Positions 1-7,287 of a DNA stretch of 39,968 nt are shown here, piece by piece. Position 1 is the stretch's first letter. Each line of letters opens with the position of its first letter. The notes beneath the pieces are model-generated. The model saw only the letters and a list, made by a program, of their open reading frames with translations. It made no database searches and was not told where the DNA came from. Source of the stretch: Faecousia sp. (GTDB lineage Bacteria > Bacillota > Clostridia > Oscillospirales > Oscillospiraceae); assembly GCA_029257715.1 (NCBI GenBank), contig JARIAT010000057.1, positions 1-39,968 of the forward strand, read 5' to 3'. A program made the translations under genes and the position numbers.

Positions 1-7
1 ACAAAAT

Positions 8-35
8 GGCTACATCTGAGCGGATTTTTGTAGCC
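8..35. repeat. Short inverted repeat beyond the integrase stop
   Basis: GGCTACA (8-14) and TGTAGCC (29-35) form a 7-bp stem around a 14-nt loop, 38 bp past the integrase stop codon. It may be a weak transcription end for the integrase remnant or part of an old attachment region. The window edge prevents a comparison with a partner site. Confidence 0.3.
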
Positions 36-72
36 AGCGGGAAATTTGGCTGTTGCCAAGGTGTTGCCACTG

Positions 73-738
73 TTACAAGATGCCGTTCAGCTGACGGGCG
101 ACCTCCGCCTGTTTGTTGGGGTACAGGTGGCTATAAGTCTCCATTGTGGTCTGTACCCGTTCATGACCCAGACGCTCTGCAATCAGCAAAGGAGAGAAGC
201 CCATCTCCACCAATAGGCTGGCGTGGCTGTGACGAATATCATGCACGCGGATCTTCTTTACCCCTGAAACTTTGCAGCCATACTCCATCTCCCGATAGAG
301 AAAGCTTTTGTTGTAGGGAAACAGCCTGTCCTCATCTTCCAAGCCGTAGCAATGGAACATATACTCCTTGAGACAATCGCAGAGGGTGGCAGGTATGGTA
401 ACGACCCGGTTACTCTTTGGCGTTTTGGGACTGGAGATAATATCCCTGTCGTCGAGCCTCTGATAGCTCTTATTGATGGTGATAGTGGCTTTCTCGAAGT
501 CTACATCAGCCGGAGTCAGTGCCAGCAGCTCGCCTTCTCTCATGCCTGTATAGTACAGTGTCATAAAGACAGCATAGCTGGCAGGACGGTCTCGCATGAC
601 CTCAATAAAAGAAGCAAACTCTTCTTTTGTCCAGAACAACATCTCATCCGCATTCTTCTTACCCATGCCGCCTGCCTTGTGGCAGGGGTTCTCTTTTAGA
701 CCATAATATTTGACAGCGTAGTTGAAAATAGCCGACAA
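73..738 (-). pseudogene. Tyrosine recombinase/integrase, catalytic domain only (N-terminus lost)
   Basis: The 221 residues are the C-terminal catalytic domain of a phage or ICE-type tyrosine integrase. The active-site set is present: R67 (TGMREGE), a lysine near 105-108, H166 and R169 (HDIRH), H192 (GHERV) and the nucleophile Y202 (METYSHLY). Family members are usually 370-400 residues, with arm-binding and SAM-like domains in front. Here the first recognisable residues (QLSAIFNYAVKYY) follow an in-frame stop at about 775-777, and the DNA beyond it is AT-rich with no integrase similarity. The nominal start is a TTG without a ribosome-binding site. The best reading is a deletion remnant that is probably not expressed. 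No excisionase, relaxase or phage gene is beside it, so the rest of the element is gone or lies outside the window. Confidence 0.8.
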
Positions 739-869
739 CTGTAGTGGGACATTGGAGCTGAATATACTTTTTGTCTATAATGCATGAAAAGTAATGGGTT
801 ATAAAGGCTGATAAAGCGAAGAATTTGGTTATATATGAAAAATATGTCGAAATCATCAAGAAATCGATT

Positions 870-893
870 TTTTCAATTGAAAATTATTTTCAA
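870..893. promoter_or_regulatory. Candidate operator: TTGAAAA-N3-TTTTCAA palindrome plus an extra half-site
   Basis: TTGAAAA (877-883), TTA, TTTTCAA (887-893) is a perfect 17-bp palindrome. A third half-site, TTTTCAA at 870-876, abuts it and forms a second, gapless 14-bp palindrome. The same arms with another 3-bp centre occur at 4760-4776. Both copies overlap the -35 box of a promoter in this cluster, which suggests repression by a dimeric regulator. RpiR-family NanR proteins use AT-rich sites of this general kind, but no regulator gene is in the window. Confidence 0.65.
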
Positions 894-905
894 AGTTAAT
901 ATAAT
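877..905 (+). promoter_or_regulatory. Sigma-A type promoter of the symporter gene
   Basis: TTGAAA (877-882), a 17-bp spacer and TATAAT (900-905). The -35 box is the left arm of the palindromic operator. The predicted leader is about 190 nt. Confidence 0.65.
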
Positions 906-1103
906 AAGAAAAAAACAGGCAGAATAAAATAACAGTTGTAGAATGGTGATGCAGATGGTTGGCTGCTGAATGAAAACTCACAAGGAGTCTCTCACGCTGC
1001 TATTATAGTTGCCTAAGGCGGAAAACGCCTCAAAAGATAGAATCATCGGACGATATGTCAAATTTTGGTTCTGCTTTTGGAATAGAATTTTAAGGAGGTT
1101 TCT

Positions 1104-2630
1104 ATGAGCAATCAACAAGGTTTTACTACCGTCGATCTTGTGATCCTGATTTTGTATCTGATTCTGGTTCTGATGGTTGGTATGTACTTCGCAAAGGGCG
1201 AGAAAAAAGGAAAAGCATATTTTAAGGGAGATGGAACCATTCCCTGGTGGGTGACATCTTTCTCTATTTTTGCAACATTGCTTAGCCCAATTTCCTTCCT
1301 GTCTCTGGCAGGCAACTCCTTTAAGGGGACATGGATTATGTGGTTTGCAGCGGTGGGAACTTTGCTGGCAATTCCTGTTGCGACAAGGTTTTTCCTGCCG
1401 GTATACGCAAAACTGGACATTGATACAGCTTATCACTATCTGGAATTGCGGTTTGGCAGCAAGGGTCTGCGCGTGCTGGGAGCTGTGACATTCATTGTCT
1501 ATCAGATTGGTCGGATGTCGATCGTAATGTATCTGCCGTGCATGGTTTTGTCGAAGCTTATGGGCATCAATGTGAATATTTTGCTGCTGCTGATGGGTGT
1601 TGTTGCAATCATTTACTCCTATTCCGGCGGCCTGAAATCGGTATTGTGGACAGATTTTATGCAGGGTTCGGTACTTCTGTTTGGAGTTGTCTTTGCCTTT
1701 ATTTTCCTGGTGTTCCACTTGGATGGCGGCATCGGCTCTATTGTCCATGAGATGGTTTCCAATCACAAGTTCCTGGGTGCAAATGAGAAATTCTTTAATA
1801 TCAATCTCTTGAAAGACAGTGTGTTCTTGATGCTGATTGGTGCCGGTATGAATACGCTGGGTTCTTATGTATCCAGTCAGGATATTGTACAGCGTTTTAC
1901 TACCACTACGGACACCCACAAGCTCAATAAGATGATGGTGACCAATGGTCTTCTGAGTATTTTTGTCGGCACAACCTTCTACTTTATTGGTACGGGCCTG
2001 CACGTATTTTACAATATTGACGGAAATCCTCTGCCCCCGGCAGCAGAAATGGATCAGATTTTTGCGTCTTGGGTTGCCTTTGAGCTTCCGGTCGGCGTTA
2101 CAGGCCTGCTGTTGGCTGCCATTTTTGCGGCGGCACAGTCTACATTGTCCACAGGCCTGAATTCGGTTGCTTCCTCCTGGACACTGGATATTCAGGCATG
2201 CCTGAGCAAGAAGGCGATCAGCGATAAAACCGAAACCAAAATCGGCCAGTGGGTCTCGCTGATCGTTGGCATTTTCTCGGTGCTGATTTCGATGCTTCTT
2301 GCCCGTGGCGGAATTGATTCGGCTTATCAGTGGTTCAATTCCTTCATGGGACTGGTTCTGGGCGTTTTGATCGGTGTGTTTATTTTGGGTGTCTTTACGA
2401 GAAAGGGCAATATCTGCGGTGCAGTCTGTGGATTTGCGGCATCTACTGCGGCTATGCTGTATGTGGCATATGGTTTGGAACCCGGTACGATTTCACTCTG
2501 GGCAAACTCTCTGATTGCGTTGGCTGTGGCGCTTGCAGTCGGATATCCGGCCAGCCTGATTTACAGCAAGGCAACGGGAAAAGGAACCGCTGCACCGGCC
2601 AATACGACGATTTTTAATATCGAAAAATAA
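1104..2630 (+). CDS. Sodium:solute symporter (SSS family), probable sialic acid or sugar-acid transporter
   Basis: A 508-residue integral membrane protein with about 13 hydrophobic segments, the normal SSS length. Family marks are the YSYSGGLKSVLWTDFMQG stretch, SSQDIVQRF in the middle, and AAIFAAAQSTLSTGLNS in a later helix, the region that forms the Na+ sites. SSS proteins couple Na+ entry to solute uptake at the plasma membrane. The start is firm: AAGGAGG lies 6 bp before the ATG. The substrate is inferred from context. The neighbours are CE7 esterases and a YhcH/NanQ-like protein, a set found in sialic acid loci, and a shared operator links them. No nanA, nanE or nanK is here, so glucuronate or another sugar acid remains possible. 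The gene has its own promoter and converges on the esterases. Confidence 0.88.
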   Translation: MSNQQGFTTVDLVILILYLILVLMVGMYFAKGEKKGKAYFKGDGTIPWWVTSFSIFATLLSPISFLSLAGNSFKGTWIMWFAAVGTLLAIPVATRFFLPVYAKLDIDTAYHYLELRFGSKGLRVLGAVTFIVYQIGRMSIVMYLPCMVLSKLMGINVNILLLLMGVVAIIYSYSGGLKSVLWTDFMQGSVLLFGVVFAFIFLVFHLDGGIGSIVHEMVSNHKFLGANEKFFNINLLKDSVFLMLIGAGMNTLGSYVSSQDIVQRFTTTTDTHKLNKMMVTNGLLSIFVGTTFYFIGTGLHVFYNIDGNPLPPAAEMDQIFASWVAFELPVGVTGLLLAAIFAAAQSTLSTGLNSVASSWTLDIQACLSKKAISDKTETKIGQWVSLIVGIFSVLISMLLARGGIDSAYQWFNSFMGLVLGVLIGVFILGVFTRKGNICGAVCGFAASTAAMLYVAYGLEPGTISLWANSLIALAVALAVGYPASLIYSKATGKGTAAPANTTIFNIEK

Positions 2631-2757
2631 CCTTTTATCCCTCATAAAGTGGTTATGAATCAGTGGAAGCGGACTTGATTGATGCGAAGCCGCATTGATC
2701 GCAGGAGCTCGTTTCCTGAGATAAATCCCCCCAAAAAATAATACTCTTCCTCCAAAT

Positions 2758-2789
2758 GCGCCCCAGAGCTTTTGTTTGCTCTGGGGCGC
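2758..2789. terminator. Perfect 12-bp hairpin after the symporter gene
   Basis: GCGCCCCAGAGC (2758-2769), an 8-nt T-rich loop and its exact complement (2778-2789). No T-run follows on either strand, so it may act as an RNA-stabilising stem or work with the second hairpin 12 bp downstream. Confidence 0.55.
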
Positions 2790-2801
2790 AATTCACAAAA
2801 G

Positions 2802-2845
2802 AAAGACCTTGCAGAATCCCCAAAAAAAGGGAGTGCAAGGTCTTT
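2802..2845. terminator. Bidirectional terminator between symporter and esterases
   Basis: AAAGACCTTGCA (2802-2813) pairs with TGCAAGGTCTTT (2834-2845) around a 20-nt loop. The right side continues into T on the plus strand, and the minus strand reads CTTTCTTTTG past the stem. It fits the gap between convergent transcripts. Confidence 0.7.
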
Positions 2846-2889
2846 TCACAAGTAACAGCGCTTTGTCCGTGATCCAGCGCCAGAAACGA

Positions 2890-3705
2890 TTAGTCGCTAA
2901 TGAATTTCAATATTTCGTTTTCAAAAAAATTGATTCGTTCATGCTCATATTTTGGATAAATCAGATGCTGTTTTTGACATGCGGCCTGATGATAGCAGGC
3001 GTATTGACTTTCGGCGGGAGAAATCTGATCCAACAGAGCAGTTCCGAGCAGAAGCTTTCCGTGGAGCAAAGGTGCAAAATTAACAAGATCAACATAGTCC
3101 ATTTGGGAAAGGGTCTCTTGTGAAACTCCACTGCACATGCCGCGAAAATCTGCGGGCATAGGATGCAGGGCAGCACATTTACTGTCCTCCGGCAGCATAG
3201 CGGAAACAACGATTGCAAGACCTCCGCCAAATCCTTCCCCCCATGTCACAATCTTTTCTCGATTTACAAAAGAGAATGTGCGGGCAGTGTTTGCCAGCGT
3301 TATGGCTCGTTCATATCGAGCTTCAAAGTTCAGCATTTCGGGATGCAGTTTCCAGTCAGCGGAGCAGGTAGATTCATCCAATGCAATGACGGCATATCCC
3401 AGGGCGATGAATCGGGTCATATGATGCCAGCCGCGGATTCCTCTGGTAAGATCATGGAACATCAAGACCAACGGATGTGCGCCTTTTTTTGCCGGACGAA
3501 TACACCGAGCCGTGATATCCCCATGTTCCGATGGAATGGTGATGATTTCGTATACAGCGGAATTGCTGCAAAAGGGGACCCGTTCGATCTGAATATTGCC
3601 GGTGGAATTCAGATTTTTTTTGCTCCAATGTTCCATGAAATTGTCGGGTTTCTTTGTCTCGCCCCAGTAGGCTTCCATCTGCCTTTTTCGTTCTGAAATT
3701 GTCAC
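2890..3705 (-). CDS. CE7/AXE1-like esterase paralogue without the nucleophile serine (probable pseudoenzyme)
   Basis: A 271-residue alpha/beta-hydrolase homologous to the upstream 324-residue esterase. The nucleophile elbow, GGSQGGG in the neighbour, here reads GEGFGGG, so serine is replaced by G158 and glutamine by F159. The acid and base remain, D226 and H255, with the same 29-residue spacing as D274 and H303 in the neighbour. About 30 residues of the CE7 loop that follows the PGQGGFGED region are missing. It begins with GTG, and its first 4 bases overlap the stop of the upstream esterase (GTGA), which implies translational coupling. The reading frame is open throughout, so this is not recent decay. 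It may be a partner subunit in the CE7 oligomer or a non-catalytic binding protein. Hydrolase activity by the usual mechanism is not expected. Confidence 0.75.
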   Translation of the reverse strand: MTISERKRQMEAYWGETKKPDNFMEHWSKKNLNSTGNIQIERVPFCSNSAVYEIITIPSEHGDITARCIRPAKKGAHPLVLMFHDLTRGIRGWHHMTRFIALGYAVIALDESTCSADWKLHPEMLNFEARYERAITLANTARTFSFVNREKIVTWGEGFGGGLAIVVSAMLPEDSKCAALHPMPADFRGMCSGVSQETLSQMDYVDLVNFAPLLHGKLLLGTALLDQISPAESQYACYHQAACQKQHLIYPKYEHERINFFENEILKFISD

Positions 3706-4676
3706 AGTTCTACACGCTCCTTCCCAAAGAAATCAAGAATCAAATCATCAAAATCCTGAATTTCTTCATGACCATAGCCCTGGAATAGATATCGTTTCTT
3801 TGGGCAATTCAGGTTATTATAAACAGCACACTGTGTCTCAGGGGGACACACAATGTCTGAAAGCCCGGTACCGAACAAAATAGGGCAGCGAATCATATGG
3901 GCAAAATTTTTGCTGTCGATGTATCCGAGCTTTTCGAACCACGCGTCAATCTTCTTTTCATCCGGATCAAACCATCTGGAGTAGTAGCGGATTCCCTCAT
4001 AGGCAATCTGGTCAGCCCCCAGCTCCCATACCATACGGTAATCGCTGAGAAAGGGATAAAGAATGGCACCGCGGTTAATCAGATCCGGATTCAAAGCGGC
4101 GCATGCAAGACTCAGACCACCGCCCTGAGAACCACCGTTGACAAAAACACGATTCAGATCGATTCCGTCCAATTGACGGACAATTCTGCACAGAATCCGG
4201 ACATTCTGATGAAACCGTACATAGTAAAGATTCTCGGGGGCACCATCAATGCCGGCAATAATATGTCCGGAAACAGTTGAGCCTGCGTAGCCGCCGAGAT
4301 CTTCGCCGAAGCCGCCCTGTCCGGGACAATCCAGCGCAATCAGAGCCATTCCCATTCCGGCGAAGGAGGATTGCTCCAGCCAACTTCTGGATGCGCCGGG
4401 ATAGCCGTGAAACTGCAATACAAGGGGGATCGGGTGATCGGCACGGGGTTTTAAAAATTTTGCATAGAGCTTTGCTCCGCCGATCCCCTTGAACCATAGA
4501 TCCAAATATTGGCAGGTATCAAAGGAAGGAATCTCAGACTGCGAAATGTCATATTCGAGAGGAATGCGATCAGCTTCCTCCATTCGCTTGCTCCAAAATT
4601 CGTCAAAGTCGGCGGGGATGGGGGTCGTTCCCATATAGTTGGACAGTTTTTCGATATCGTCTGCTGTCATTGGCAT
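3702..4676 (-). CDS. CE7 family acetylesterase (AXE1/cephalosporin C deacetylase type)
   Basis: A 324-residue alpha/beta-hydrolase of the usual CE7 length (about 320). The catalytic triad can be placed: S183 in GGSQGGG, D274 in GLSDIVCPP and H303 in GYGHEE, matching the family layout. CE7 enzymes remove acetyl groups from sugars or small substrates in the cytoplasm, often as hexamers. Beside an SSS transporter and a YhcH/NanQ-like gene the natural substrate may be an O-acetylated sialic acid or sugar, an inference from context. The chosen ATG at 4676 has AAAAAGGA about 10 bp upstream. A GTG at 4685 is in frame but sits too close to that site. It is the first gene of a two-gene operon whose promoter carries the shared palindrome. 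Confidence 0.85.
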   Translation of the reverse strand: MPMTADDIEKLSNYMGTTPIPADFDEFWSKRMEEADRIPLEYDISQSEIPSFDTCQYLDLWFKGIGGAKLYAKFLKPRADHPIPLVLQFHGYPGASRSWLEQSSFAGMGMALIALDCPGQGGFGEDLGGYAGSTVSGHIIAGIDGAPENLYYVRFHQNVRILCRIVRQLDGIDLNRVFVNGGSQGGGLSLACAALNPDLINRGAILYPFLSDYRMVWELGADQIAYEGIRYYSRWFDPDEKKIDAWFEKLGYIDSKNFAHMIRCPILFGTGLSDIVCPPETQCAVYNNLNCPKKRYLFQGYGHEEIQDFDDLILDFFGKERVEL

Positions 4677-4747
4677 GAATTCCACATCCTTTTTGTATGA
4701 GGCATAGAACAGAAGAAAGGTCTATGCCGTTGATTATGTTCTTTCCC

Positions 4748-4776
4748 ATTATATCTGCTTTGAAAAAACTTTTCAA
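4748..4776 (-). promoter_or_regulatory. Promoter of the esterase operon
   Basis: On the minus strand TTGAAA (4771-4776), 17 bp, TATAAT (4748-4753). The -35 hexamer and spacing are identical to those of the symporter promoter, and the palindromic operator again covers the -35 box. Confidence 0.7.
4760..4776. promoter_or_regulatory. Candidate operator, second copy of TTGAAAA-N3-TTTTCAA
   Basis: TTGAAAA (4760-4766), AAC, TTTTCAA (4770-4776). The arms are identical to the site at 877-893. Its position in the divergent region lets a bound protein affect the esterase promoter directly and perhaps the YhcH promoter about 90 bp away. Confidence 0.65.
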
Positions 4777-4851
4777 CTATAAAAAATAATGAAAATTTTA
4801 ATCGTATTTTTGAGTATTTCTCCAAAAAGTTCGTTTTTCGTTATTATATCA

Positions 4852-4880
4852 TTGTAAAAATGTACAAATTACACTATACT
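4852..4880 (+). promoter_or_regulatory. Promoter of the YhcH-family gene
   Basis: TTGTAA (4852-4857), 17 bp, TATACT (4875-4880). Transcription would begin near 4887, so translation from an ATG at 4860 is excluded and the start at 4911 is favoured. Confidence 0.6.
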
Positions 4881-4910
4881 ATTCTTACTAAGAGCGAAGG
4901 AGTAAGCACT

Positions 4911-5366
4911 ATGATCTATGATAAAATCCAAAATATCGACCGGTATGCAGGGTTGTACCATAATTTTGATACTGCAATTGCATTTCTGAAAAAAACAAAT
5001 TTGAATACATTGCCCAAGGGTCGCACCACGATTGATGGGGACGAAGTATTCTGCAATCACTTTGATTATACAACGGCACCTCTATCAAATGCGATGGACT
5101 TTGAAGATCATATCAAGTATCTGGATCTTCATGTCGTGGTGTCGGGATGCGAAACCGTAGCGGTTTCTGAGGCAAAGAATCTGATGAAGACAAAGGTTCT
5201 CGCAGATGAGGATGCTGCTTTGTACAGAGGGAATCCGGAGCTGTTTTTCCCGGGCGATTCCGACACTTTTTTGCTTGTATATCCGGGGGAAGCGCATCTT
5301 CCCAAATTGGCGGACGGAGAGCCGTGCATGGTTGATAAGGTTGTCTTTAAGATTGCGCTTCGGTAA
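4911..5366 (+). CDS. YhcH/YjgK/YiaL family protein (NanQ-like sugar anomerase/isomerase)
   Basis: A 151-residue single-domain protein of normal family length (about 150). It has the family opening MIYDKI..IDRYAGL, the central HIKYLDLHVVVSGCE stretch (in the family, D/E-x-H-x-D-[LI]-H-[YI] with metal-binding residues), FFPGDSDTFLLVYPGEAHLP with the cupin-like histidine near the C-terminus, and a final KVVFKI. E. coli YhcH (NanQ) accelerates anomer interconversion of N-acetylneuraminate, and EbgC-type members assist beta-galactosidases. The start has GAAGGAG 7 bp upstream and lies 24 nt after the predicted transcription start. It diverges from the esterase operon with which it probably shares a pathway. 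The exact sugar is not shown by the sequence. Confidence 0.85.
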   Translation: MIYDKIQNIDRYAGLYHNFDTAIAFLKKTNLNTLPKGRTTIDGDEVFCNHFDYTTAPLSNAMDFEDHIKYLDLHVVVSGCETVAVSEAKNLMKTKVLADEDAALYRGNPELFFPGDSDTFLLVYPGEAHLPKLADGEPCMVDKVVFKIALR

Positions 5367-5426
5367 GCCGCCGGGGCTTTTCTCGTGGGAGAAGCTCAGC
5401 CTTTCCGGATTGCAGGGAGAAAGCCA

Positions 5427-5457
5427 AGAGCAGGAGCATTCGCTCCTGCTCTTTTTT
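5427..5457 (+). terminator. Terminator of the YhcH-family gene
   Basis: AGAGCAGGAGC (5427-5437), a 4-nt loop, GCTCCTGCTCT (5442-5452), then a run of T. A standard intrinsic terminator. Confidence 0.85.
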
Positions 5458-5540
5458 GGGGGATTTTCGGTTCCGGCGGTGAATCGATGGGGGATCCATG
5501 AGAATCATTTCCAGAGCGAACCCCAGAGATTGGGGAACGG

Positions 5541-7274
5541 TTACAACTTCCAGCTTACGGCAAGTTCACGCTGTTCAACAAATTTCTGATAAATTCCGTT
5601 TTCGGCAAGAAGCTGTCGATGCGTTCCTTTTTGCACAATTTTTCCATGATCGAGGACAATAATCTGATCGGCATTTTCTACGGTCTTTAAGCGGTGAGCA
5701 ATCATAATAATTGTTTTTTGTCGGGTTAGTTCTTGGATGGCGGAAAGAAGCTCCGCCTCATTTTCGGGATCGACATTTGCGGTAGCCTCGTCCAAAATGA
5801 TGATCGGGGCATCTTTCATGATTGCACGGGCAATGGAAAGCCGCTGGCGTTCACCTCCGGAAAGAGAGCCGCCGCTTTCTCCGATAATGGTGTCATATCC
5901 GTTTGGCAGGGCCATGATAAATTCGTGGCAGCGGGCCTTTTTGGCAGCGGAAATGACAGCTTCCATAGGGGCGTCAGGCTGTCCGAAACGGATGTTGTTT
6001 GCGATGGTGTCCTTGAAAAGATAGACGTTCTGGAAGACAAAGCTGAAATTCCGCATCAACGCATCCATGCTATATGTCCGAATGTCTCTGCCGCCCAAGG
6101 TAACTGTGCCGCTGTCTACATCCCAAAATCGGGAGAGAAGGTGGCACAAGGTTGTTTTTCCGCTGCCGGATGGGCCGACAAGGGCGGTCGTTGTATTTTG
6201 CGGTATCGTTACAGACAGATCCTGAATGATTTTTTTCTCGCCGTAAGAAAAATCAATATGCTCAGCCTTGAGTTCAAAGGAATCAGGGGAGGCCTCCACA
6301 CCCTCGATCTCCATTGTAGGGACGTTCATAATCTCATTTGCCTGATTGACACATAAATCCACCACCCGAAGCAGTGCAGAATAGCTTCCGGCTTTTTCCA
6401 ATCCTTCCATCATCATAAAAGAACAGAACAAAAGCAGAATACAGTTTAACAGCGTCATGGTATGGTGGGTATAAAAGAACAGTGCAGCGATACAAATGAC
6501 AATACCAATCAATTTCGCAACAAAATTCTGAAGGGTCATATAGGGGGTCAGCGTCAGCTCAAGCTTTGTATTGGCAGAAGCATTGGCATCAATTGCGGCC
6601 TCCAATTTCTGATTGTATTTTCCGGATAAATGATACGCTTTGACTTCCGAAATTCCTTTGATGTACTCCAGAACCTTTTCTACAACAGAAGCGTCGCTGC
6701 GGACTTTCTCTTCCGAGCACATTTGAGCAGCTTTCTGCATCCGGGAGTTGACCAGTGCGTAGATTATCAGACCGCCGACAATGAAAATGCCAATTCTCCA
6801 GTCAAATCGAAATACCAGAAGGGTAATAACGGCAGTTTGAAAAATGCCGCCTGTTACGAGCATGACAACCCGTGTTCCAACATCGGACAGGTTTTCCATG
6901 GTGTTTGTTGTCACAGATGTGATTTTTCCCAGGCTGTTTTCGTTGAAATATCCCATGGGAAGATAGCGCATATGCTCAGCAATTTCCATCCGTTTGTCAG
7001 CGGCGGTTCCGTAGCCAGCTTCGGTTTGGAGCATGGTGGAACGATAGTTAATGATAGAACATCCCAAGATAGAAAGGAGCATAATCCCGAAAGAAGCCCA
7101 GATGGACGAATTGGGAATGGATCCTTCCAAAATGGATGTCAGCATCACACCGACTGCCGGAATTTTCAGTGCGGCAAACAATGCGGAAAAAACGCCGAGA
7201 ACAATCGAAATATAGAATTTTCTACGGTTCTGCGCACTGCAAAATGCGAAAAATTTCTTTAAAGTCTGGATCAT
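5541..7274 (-). CDS. ABC exporter, half-transporter (membrane domain plus ATPase), second subunit
   Basis: A 577-residue type IV ABC half-transporter with six N-terminal membrane helices (residues about 15-300) and a complete ATPase. It has Walker A GPSGSGKTT (from residue 367), signature LSGGERQRLS (near 471), Walker B IIILDEATANVDPENE with an intact D-loop aspartate, and the H-loop IAHRL. AAGGAGG precedes the ATG, and the ribosome-binding site overlaps the stop of the upstream subunit, so the two are translationally coupled. Adjacent pairs like this form heterodimers. Family relatives include multidrug exporters and the YbtPQ/IrtAB siderophore importers. The substrate is unknown. Because the upstream partner is frameshifted, this subunit may be left without its heterodimer. 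Confidence 0.85.
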   Translation of the reverse strand: MIQTLKKFFAFCSAQNRRKFYISIVLGVFSALFAALKIPAVGVMLTSILEGSIPNSSIWASFGIMLLSILGCSIINYRSTMLQTEAGYGTAADKRMEIAEHMRYLPMGYFNENSLGKITSVTTNTMENLSDVGTRVVMLVTGGIFQTAVITLLVFRFDWRIGIFIVGGLIIYALVNSRMQKAAQMCSEEKVRSDASVVEKVLEYIKGISEVKAYHLSGKYNQKLEAAIDANASANTKLELTLTPYMTLQNFVAKLIGIVICIAALFFYTHHTMTLLNCILLLFCSFMMMEGLEKAGSYSALLRVVDLCVNQANEIMNVPTMEIEGVEASPDSFELKAEHIDFSYGEKKIIQDLSVTIPQNTTTALVGPSGSGKTTLCHLLSRFWDVDSGTVTLGGRDIRTYSMDALMRNFSFVFQNVYLFKDTIANNIRFGQPDAPMEAVISAAKKARCHEFIMALPNGYDTIIGESGGSLSGGERQRLSIARAIMKDAPIIILDEATANVDPENEAELLSAIQELTRQKTIIMIAHRLKTVENADQIIVLDHGKIVQKGTHRQLLAENGIYQKFVEQRELAVSWKL

Positions 7275-7287
7275 GATTTCCACCTCC

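Larger units (their letters stand above)
739..1103. other. AT-rich intergenic region before the symporter gene
   Basis: This 365-bp gap separates the integrase remnant from the symporter gene. It holds the symporter promoter and its palindromic operator (870-905) and a small hairpin, AGGCG (1016-1020) with CGCCT (1026-1030), in the transcript leader. A 12-codon reading frame from 970 (MKTHKESLTLLL) exists, but nothing supports it as a gene. No longer gene is seen. Confidence 0.6.

Noticed and set aside
1..860. Prophage or ICE at the left end
   Set aside because: Only a truncated integrase is present. No other mobile-element gene appears.
978..2003. 341-residue open frame on the minus strand opposite the symporter
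   Set aside because: Composition is rich in Gln/His/Asn as in antisense frames, with no domain and no ribosome-binding site. The plus-strand symporter is certain.
4860..4910. Earlier ATG for the YhcH-family gene
   Set aside because: It falls inside the predicted promoter (TTGTAA-N17-TATACT) and has no ribosome-binding site. The ATG at 4911 has both leader and site and gives the family's usual length.
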